DNA of 11,734 nt from AC-50 sp035640455. GTDB lineage: Bacteria > Actinomycetota > Thermoleophilia > Gaiellales > Gaiellaceae. Positions 8,090 to 11,734 of this stretch are shown in pieces. The notes below the pieces were generated by a model, which saw only the letters and a program-made list of their open reading frames with translations, made no database searches and had not been told where the DNA came from. A program made the position numbers and the translations under genes. The stretch's first letter is position 1, and the number at the start of each line of letters is the position of its first letter. The DNA lies in contig DASQWB010000158.1 of NCBI GenBank assembly GCA_035640455.1, forward strand, positions 1 to 11,734, written 5' to 3'.

Positions 8090-9271
8090 GTGAGGCCGGG
8101 CATCGACAAGCGGGCGATGACGCTGCTCTCGGCCGGGCACCTCGGCACCGACTTCGCGAACGGCGCGCTGCCCGCGCTCCTGCCGTTCCTCGTCGACCGC
8201 TTCGGCCTCTCCTACACGCTTGCGGCCACGCTGATGCTCGCCTCCGCCGTCTCGTCCTCGGTGATCCAGCCGCTCTTCGGCCTCTGGTCGGACCGGCGCG
8301 GCGCGCTGTGGCTGCTCCCGGCCGGAGTGGGGGTCGCCGGCGCCGGCATCGCCCTCGCCGCCGACGCGCCGAGCTACTGGCTCGTGCTCCTCCTCGTCGT
8401 CGTCTCGGGCATCGGCGTCGCCGCCTACCACCCCGAGGGCTCGAAGTTCGCCGCCTACGCGAGCGGCCGCCGGCGCGCGAGCGGCATGTCCGCGTTCTCG
8501 ATCGGCGGCAACGTCGGCTTCGCGCTCGGGCCGATCGTCGCCACGCCGCTCGTCGTCGCGTTCGGGCTCCGAGGCGGCCTCCTGCTCGCGGTTCCCTGCG
8601 TCGCGATCGCCGTCGCACTGCTCGCGGCCGTCCCGTTCCTCCGCGGGTTCGCGCCGAGCGACGCGCAGCGGGCTCGGCAGGCGGCCGGCGAGGACCGGCG
8701 TGGCGCGATGGCGCTCCTCCTGGGCGTGATCGCCTTTCGCAGCCTCGCCTGGTTCGGGCTCGTCACCTTCGTTCCGCTGTGGGAGGTCTCGCTCGGGCAC
8801 TCGAAGTCGCACGGCAACCACCTGCTCGCGCTGATGCTCCTGACCGGCGGCCTCGGCACGATCGTCGCCGGGCCGCTCGCCGACCGGCTCGGTCGCCGTC
8901 CCGTCCTCCTCGCGAGCCTCGTCGCGACTGGGCCGCTGATCTTCGTCTTCGTCGTCGTCGGCGGCATCCCCGGCGCCATCGCGCTCGCCCTCGTCGGCGC
9001 CTGCGTGATCGGGACCTTCGGCGTGACGATGGTCATGAGCCAGGAGTACCTGCCCCGGCACATCGGGATGGCGTCGGGCCTCTCGATCGGCCTCTCGATC
9101 GGGCTCGGGGGCGTCGCGGCGGTGGCGCTCGGCGCGCTCGCCGACGCCGTCGACCTCCGCACTGCCCTCTACGTCTGCGCCGCGGCGCCGCTCGTCGCGC
9201 TCGCGCTCGCCCTGCCGCTCCCGTCCTCCCGCGTGGGCAGGCGGCTCCAGGTCGAGCCCGTCGTGCCATGA
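8090..9271 (+). CDS. MFS transporter, fosmidomycin-resistance (Fsr)-like
   Basis: This is an inner-membrane proton-driven exporter of the major facilitator superfamily. The 393-residue protein has about 12 hydrophobic segments in two halves split by a polar loop near residues 188-205. The loop motif GLWSDRRG (64-71) and its second-half copy GPLADRLGRRP (261-271) are typical of MFS. GHLGTDFANGALPALLPFL near the N-terminus and AAYHPEGSKFAA (111-122) followed by ASGMSAFSIGGNVGFALGP resemble Fsr-type efflux proteins; the real substrate is unknown. The GTG at 8090 is supported by TAGCCT 6 nt upstream; ATG 8117 (residue 10) is an alternative start, and neither has a Shine-Dalgarno. The next gene starts 18 nt after its stop. 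It is divergent from the methyltransferase gene, and nothing suggests a shared function with it. Confidence 0.92.
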   Translation: MRPGIDKRAMTLLSAGHLGTDFANGALPALLPFLVDRFGLSYTLAATLMLASAVSSSVIQPLFGLWSDRRGALWLLPAGVGVAGAGIALAADAPSYWLVLLLVVVSGIGVAAYHPEGSKFAAYASGRRRASGMSAFSIGGNVGFALGPIVATPLVVAFGLRGGLLLAVPCVAIAVALLAAVPFLRGFAPSDAQRARQAAGEDRRGAMALLLGVIAFRSLAWFGLVTFVPLWEVSLGHSKSHGNHLLALMLLTGGLGTIVAGPLADRLGRRPVLLASLVATGPLIFVFVVVGGIPGAIALALVGACVIGTFGVTMVMSQEYLPRHIGMASGLSIGLSIGLGGVAAVALGALADAVDLRTALYVCAAAPLVALALALPLPSSRVGRRLQVEPVVP

Positions 9272-9273
9272 GC

Positions 9274-9279
9274 TAGGCT
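9274..9279 (+). promoter_or_regulatory. Possible internal -10 box of the SCP2 gene (TAGGCT)
   Basis: TAGGCT fits TANNNT and ends 10 nt before ATG 9290, just after the MFS stop codon. It may give the SCP2 gene its own leaderless transcript. No -35 was found. Confidence 0.25.
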
Positions 9280-9289
9280 GCCGCCCGCG

Positions 9290-9598
9290 ATGGCCGGCGC
9301 GCGCGAGTTCTTCGAGAGCCTCTCGTCCCGAGTGGACGAGTCCCGAACGGTCGGGATGAACAACACTTACCTCTTCGACATCGAGGGCGCCGGCCGGTGG
9401 ACGGTCAGGGTCGACGACGGCAAGGTGAGCGTCACCGAGGGCGAGACCGGAGACCCCGACTGCACCATCACGAGCTCGCAGGAGAACTTCGAGCGGATCG
9501 TCGCCGGCGACCTCAACCCGACGAGCGCCTACATGACCGGCAAGCTCAAGGTCAAGGGCGACATGGGCGCGGCCGTGAAGCTCCAGAAGCTCTTCTAG
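9290..9598 (+). CDS. SCP2 sterol-binding domain protein (102 aa)
   Basis: This is a small cytosolic lipid-binding protein consisting of a single SCP2-like domain that spans nearly the whole chain. The pattern is clear: YLFDIEGAGRWTVRVDDG (beta strands, about 27-44), then GDPDCTITSSQENFERIVAGDLNPTSAYMTGKLKVKGD, and a final helix AVKLQKLF that closes the hydrophobic tunnel. Such domains bind fatty acyl chains, acyl-CoA or sterol-like lipids. In actinobacteria they occur alone or attached to other enzymes, so the partner is not known. ATG 9290 lies 18 nt after the MFS stop, without a Shine-Dalgarno. The gene is probably co-transcribed with the exporter or driven from TAGGCT at 9274. It is the last plus-strand gene before the remnant and repeat copy B. 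Confidence 0.93.
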   Translation: MAGAREFFESLSSRVDESRTVGMNNTYLFDIEGAGRWTVRVDDGKVSVTEGETGDPDCTITSSQENFERIVAGDLNPTSAYMTGKLKVKGDMGAAVKLQKLF

Positions 9599-9919
9599 TT
9601 CCCGGCTTCTTGATCGTAGGTCGGCAGCACACCCTTGCGGTCGCACGGAGTTGCCCGAGCCGGATCTAGAGGAAGACTGCCCGCTCGTGAAGACTTTTCA
9701 GTCGCTCTGGGAAATCATGTTCTCGCACCGCCGCGCGCAGGTCTGTCCCATCAATGGGTACGACGAGTAAGTTCCCACTACTACCACGGAGCATTTCCTT
9801 CGTCACCGTTTCCGTGAATCCATTCCATGAAATGAGGAATCCGCACGAAACTCGCCCGACTCGGTTCCATAGTTTGGTTTTAAAAAGTACAAACGAGCTC
9901 GCCGTCGCGAGCCGCGACG
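9599..9919. other. Gene-poor stretch between the SCP2 gene and repeat copy B
   Basis: Bases 9599-9665 show no coding or structural signal. From about 9755 to 9900 the composition is visibly richer in A and T than anywhere else in the window, including TTTTAAAAAGTAC near 9878-9890. The stretch carries the minus-strand remnant 9666-9899 and the hairpin that starts at 9902. Confidence 0.6.
9666..9899 (-). pseudogene. C-terminal remnant of a restriction-endonuclease-like protein
   Basis: One minus-strand frame reads 77 protein-like codons to a TAG at 9668-9666. They include KLWNRVGRVSCGFLISWNGF, then TETVTKEMLR, LLVVPIDGTDLRAAV and a final ERLKSLHERAVFL. The alternation of a hydrophobic strand, WNGFT, a helix, LLVVPIDG and a terminal helix ending HERAVFL resembles the tail of Mrr-like or related PD-(D/E)XK proteins, as I recall them; that family call is tentative. 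There is no credible start codon or upstream domain. The frame runs back into a hairpin and repeat copy B, so the 5' part is missing. The lower GC than its neighbours suggests imported DNA. It could instead be a short expressed peptide from ATG 9785 (about 39 codons), which I consider less likely. Confidence 0.5.
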
Positions 9920-9920
9920 G
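9902..9920. terminator. GC-rich perfect hairpin beside repeat copy B
   Basis: CCGTCGCG-AGC-CGCGACGG forms an 8-bp perfect stem with a 3-nt loop. It lies between convergent transcription units and touches the inner end of repeat copy B. No U-tract follows on the plus strand; on the minus strand a T-run appears only about 15 nt later. It may be a weak bidirectional terminator or part of the repeat's structure. Confidence 0.3.
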
Positions 9921-10092
9921 TCTCGTGGGAGGGCTTGACGGAACATCGTTGTGCCGCCCGGAGCGCGCTGCTCGCCCCGACGCGGCGTCCTCGGTCGCGC
10001 CCCTAGCCTCCGGCTACGAACGCTCCCTGCGTCCTTGCCTCGGAACGACATCACGCTCCGTGCGACGAACGAAGTTCCGCCAATCCCTCCTA
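9920..10092 (-). repeat. 173-bp MITE-like repeat, copy B
   Basis: This is the inverted partner of 5971-6143 with the same length. On the minus strand it begins TAGGAGGG at 10092 and ends with CCCTCCCACGAGAC at 9920. The central element GTAGCC-GGA-GGCTAG (10017-10003) keeps five of the six stem pairs of copy A. Long shared blocks include TTCGTTCGTCGCACGG, CGTTCCGAGGCAAGGAC, GGGAGCGTTCGTAGCC and CGGGCGGCACAA. The first three bases, TAG, are the stop codon of the secreted-protein gene. The inner end abuts a perfect hairpin and then the restriction-like remnant. Confidence 0.85.
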
Positions 10093-10533
10093 GCAGCGGC
10101 GCGTGTTCTGCCAGTCGAGGCTCGCCGAGGCCTCGAGCTCTCTCCTCGGCTCCTTCGCGCGGGTGAGGAAGTGGTAGAGGCCCGGCTTCCAGCGCCCGTT
10201 CGGGCAGGCGAGGCCGACCGAGCGCGCCTTGATCGTGAACCCGACGTTGGGACCGCCCTCGGCGCAGTTCGTCTCGCGGAACGTGCCGGCTCGCCGTACC
10301 CGCATCGTCTTGCCGCCCGCGACGCGGTCGACGAGGATCCGCACGCGGAGCGGCCGGCTGACGGTGCAGGCGACCTTCGTGTCGTTCCAGACGCCGCGCA
10401 TGTCGACCGCCTTCGCGCTCACGAGGACGCTTGCGGTGACGGTGAGGCTGCCGAGACGAGCGGTGCCGAAGGCCGCCGGCTCGTCGATCGCGACGGCCGC
10501 GAGCCCGAGCAGCGCGAGCGTGCGCACGATCAC
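10090..10533 (-). CDS. Small secreted protein with four cysteines, unknown function (147 aa)
   Basis: I do not recognise the family. The start is GTG 10533, sharing GTGA with the stop of the GNAT gene, so the two are translationally coupled. The N-terminus MIVRTLALLGLAAVAI looks like a short signal peptide, with possible cleavage around residues 20-24 (EPAAFG/TA). The mature part is strand-rich: LGSLTVTASVLVSAKAVDM, then VACTVSRPLRVRILVDRV, and GFTIKARSVGLACPNG. Four cysteines (VACTV, ETNCAE, GLACPNG and the last residue) could form two disulfides, and basic residues are common. The overall pattern suggests a small extracytoplasmic beta-sandwich. The TAG stop coincides with the first bases of repeat copy B, so the present C-terminus may have been set by the insertion. 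The use of the terminal Cys argues that the end is still functional. Confidence 0.68.
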   Translation of the reverse strand: MIVRTLALLGLAAVAIDEPAAFGTARLGSLTVTASVLVSAKAVDMRGVWNDTKVACTVSRPLRVRILVDRVAGGKTMRVRRAGTFRETNCAEGGPNVGFTIKARSVGLACPNGRWKPGLYHFLTRAKEPRRELEASASLDWQNTRRC

Positions 10534-11441
10534 GACGCGAGGGGCCCGTTGAGGACGAGATAGCCGGGCACCTGGCGATATCCGAGGCGGTCGTTCAGGC
10601 GCCGGATCGCCTCGTTCCGCAGCTCGTTCTCGGTGTGGAGCCGCTCGAAGCCGTGCTCCTTCGCCCAGGCGATCTGGGCTCGCTTGAGCGCGCCCGCGAT
10701 CCCGCGCCCCCGCCAGGCGCGCTTCACAGCGGTCATGTCGTGGAAGCCGACCCGCGGCTGAGCCGCCGTCAGGCTGAGCTTCGCGTACCCGACCACCTCG
10801 CCGTCGGCGAGCGCGAGGAAGGTCGCGTCTCGCGGGTTGTCCGGCCGCTGCATGTGCGCGAGCCAATCCTCGTATCGGTCGGGCTCTCGACTCTCGCCAC
10901 CCGGTATGTCGGGCTGAGCTTCGCGTTCCACCTCGAAGATCGCGGCCGTGAGCTCCGGTCGCTCCGCCCAGGTCGCGATGTCGATCCCCGCCGGCGGGTC
11001 GATTGCCGGTGCGTCGAGCTCGCCGAGGTCGAGGATCGCGCGCGCGTTCCGCTCGGTCTCACGAAAGCCGCGGCGCTCCGCGAACGCCCGGCCTTCGGGA
11101 TCGTCCTCGTCGACCGATGCCCGGATCTGAGCGATACCTTGCTGGTCGAGCCAGCCGGAGACGATGCGGTAGAGGGCGGTGCCGACGCCTCGCCTCCGAT
11201 GCTCCGGCAGCACCGACAGGACGGTCCAGCCGCAGTGGGGCCTCGTCGGGAGCACGGCGCTCGCGACCGAGCCGGCGTCGAGGCCGTCGCGGCGCGCGAG
11301 GAACGATGCGTACGCGCTGGCGATGGCTCGGAAGGAGCGAACCTCGTCCATCGTGATCGCATCCCACGGCCGGACCGCGTTGTAGACGGCGAGCGCGCGC
11401 TCCTCCTCGGCCTCGTCGGCACACGGCCGCACCTCGATCAT
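10530..11441 (-). CDS. Two-domain GNAT-family acetyltransferase
   Basis: This would be an acetyl-CoA-dependent N-acetyltransferase of 303 residues with two tandem GNAT folds. The first has its acetyl-CoA motif at VLSVLPEHRRRGVGTALY and a second block ending AFAERRGFRETER. The second has DMTAVKRAWRGRGIAGALK and ENELRNEAIRRLNDRLGYR. Both retain the R/Q-x-x-G-x-G/A pyrophosphate loop, so both may bind cofactor, although in many tandem GNATs only one domain is active. The layout recalls mycothiol synthase MshD, but I see no specific support for that substrate. ATG 11441 has no Shine-Dalgarno; TATTGT lies 6 nt upstream, indicating a leaderless mRNA. An open frame continues to 11555, but it would run antisense through the tmRNA gene, so it is not used. 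The stop overlaps the next start by 4 nt. Confidence 0.88.
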   Translation of the reverse strand: MIEVRPCADEAEEERALAVYNAVRPWDAITMDEVRSFRAIASAYASFLARRDGLDAGSVASAVLPTRPHCGWTVLSVLPEHRRRGVGTALYRIVSGWLDQQGIAQIRASVDEDDPEGRAFAERRGFRETERNARAILDLGELDAPAIDPPAGIDIATWAERPELTAAIFEVEREAQPDIPGGESREPDRYEDWLAHMQRPDNPRDATFLALADGEVVGYAKLSLTAAQPRVGFHDMTAVKRAWRGRGIAGALKRAQIAWAKEHGFERLHTENELRNEAIRRLNDRLGYRQVPGYLVLNGPLAS

Positions 11442-11446
11442 GGGGC

Positions 11447-11453
11447 TACAATA
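11447..11453. promoter_or_regulatory. Symmetric bidirectional -10 for ssrA and the GNAT gene
   Basis: The plus strand reads TACAAT (11447-11452, 5 of 6 to the -10 consensus) 13 nt before the tmRNA 5' end. The minus strand reads TATTGT (11453-11448) 6 nt before the GNAT ATG. The two hexamers share five base pairs, flanked by GGCT and AGCC as an inverted repeat. No good -35 was seen on either side. Confidence 0.5.
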
Positions 11454-11465
11454 AGCCGAACATAC

Positions 11466-11734
11466 GGGGGCGACCTGGTTTCGACGTGGTCGGTTCTCCG
11501 GTAGAGCTGCAAGCCGAGGTCCCCGGTCGGCCTCGTTAATCAACCGGGAAACCAAGTAAGTGCGAAGAACGATCTCGCACTCGCCGCCTAACCCAGTTAG
11601 GTGACGACGTCGCTCCGAGCTCGGCCCGTGGCTCGGGTAGCGGCGCCAACGAACGGGCTCGGCACCGAAGGAGAGCCAATCGCCGGAGGTGCGACACCGA
11701 AGGATGGCTAGCCCGGCGGTAGGTCGGCTGTCCA
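11466..11734 (+). ncRNA. ssrA: tmRNA (transfer-messenger RNA), 3' end beyond window
   Basis: This RNA rescues stalled ribosomes by acting first as alanyl-tRNA and then as mRNA for a degradation tag. The 5' end GGGGGCGACCTGGTTTCGACG is the conserved tmRNA acceptor and D-like start. The tag-coding segment follows about 95 nt later with resume codon GCG at 11562, preceded by TAAGT as expected. It encodes AKNDLALAA and then TAA (11589-11591), with the typical LALAA ending. The stop lies in a hairpin CCTAAC-CCA-GTTAGG (11587-11601), the usual helix 5 position. Downstream GC-rich pairing segments fit the later pseudoknots. The 3' half of the tRNA-like domain, ending CCA, is outside the window. It is divergent from the GNAT gene and shares its -10 element. 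Confidence 0.93.
11562..11591 (+). other. tmRNA tag-peptide reading frame (AKNDLALAA-stop)
   Basis: Nine codons and TAA lie inside ssrA. With the Ala carried by tmRNA itself the added tag would be A-AKNDLALAA. The hydrophobic LALAA end is the signal recognised by ClpXP-type proteases. Confidence 0.88.

Larger units (their letters stand above)
5971..10092. mobile_element. Putative composite segment bounded by inverted 173-bp repeats
   Basis: The two repeat copies face each other with their 3' ends inward and enclose the restriction-modification pair, the MFS-SCP2 genes and the restriction-like remnant. The layout resembles a composite or MITE-mobilised cassette, or an invertible segment. No transposase or recombinase lies inside. 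The outer flanks share only GC immediately outside each end (GGAGC versus GCAGC), which is not a convincing target duplication. The unit is an inference from geometry and content. Confidence 0.3.

Noticed and set aside
8051..9646. Minus-strand open frame extending the methyltransferase to 909 codons
   Set aside because: It is the antisense of the MFS and SCP2 genes, with the repetitive Arg/Glu/Asp composition typical of GC-rich shadow frames. The conserved protein starts at GTG 8050.
9803..10054. Short ORFs inside the two repeats sharing a peptide similar to GSVRSRRL and RTPRRGE
   Set aside because: The shared peptide only reflects nucleotide identity of the repeat. The two frames contain indels and differ at both ends, and there is no start signal.
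11442..11555. N-terminal extension of the GNAT protein
   Set aside because: It would be read antisense through the start of ssrA. ATG 11441 has a -10 box 6 nt upstream and begins the recognisable sequence.

Overview
The window looks like chromosomal DNA of a high-GC actinobacterium. The evidence is dense GC-rich coding sequence, frequent GTG starts, few Shine-Dalgarno motifs, -10 boxes only 6-10 nt before start codons (leaderless mRNAs), an SCP2 protein and long-form cyclopropane synthases. A soil Thermoleophilia-type lineage is my guess; it is not proven.

Layout. (1) 1-2081, minus: leucyl aminopeptidase PepA, then an acyl-CoA dehydrogenase cut by the left window edge, coupled by a 4-nt GTGA overlap. 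(2) 2178-2414, plus: a 78-residue coiled-coil-like protein of unknown function with its own promoter, ending 7 nt from the next gene. (3) 2422-5913, minus: a membrane-lipid operon of acyl desaturase followed by two tandem cyclopropane-fatty-acid synthase paralogues. The desaturase supplies a cis double bond and the methyltransferases would modify it. The second paralogue has lost the active-site Cys of the family. (4) 6138-8050, minus: a type II restriction-modification pair, an N4-cytosine-type methyltransferase overlapping by 4 nt with a TdeIII-family PD-(D/E)XK nuclease. (5) 8090-9598, plus: an Fsr-like MFS exporter followed by a one-domain SCP2 protein. (6) 9666-9899, minus: an AT-richer remnant encoding the tail of what looks like another restriction-endonuclease-like protein. 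(7) 10090-11441, minus: a two-domain GNAT acetyltransferase overlapping by 4 nt with a small secreted four-cysteine protein. (8) 11466 to the window end, plus: tmRNA (ssrA), incomplete at the 3' side, divergent from the GNAT gene and sharing a symmetric -10 element with it.

The least expected structure is a 173-bp repeat present twice in inverted orientation (5971-6143 and 9920-10092), about 87% identical by hand alignment. It has imperfect terminal inverted repeats and a small hairpin at its exact centre. Each copy abuts or overlaps the stop codon of a minus-strand gene. Together the copies bracket a 4.1-kb segment holding the restriction-modification pair, the exporter, the SCP2 gene and the restriction-like remnant. 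This resembles a MITE family, or a structured 3'-end element, with a composite-transposon-like layout but no transposase in view.
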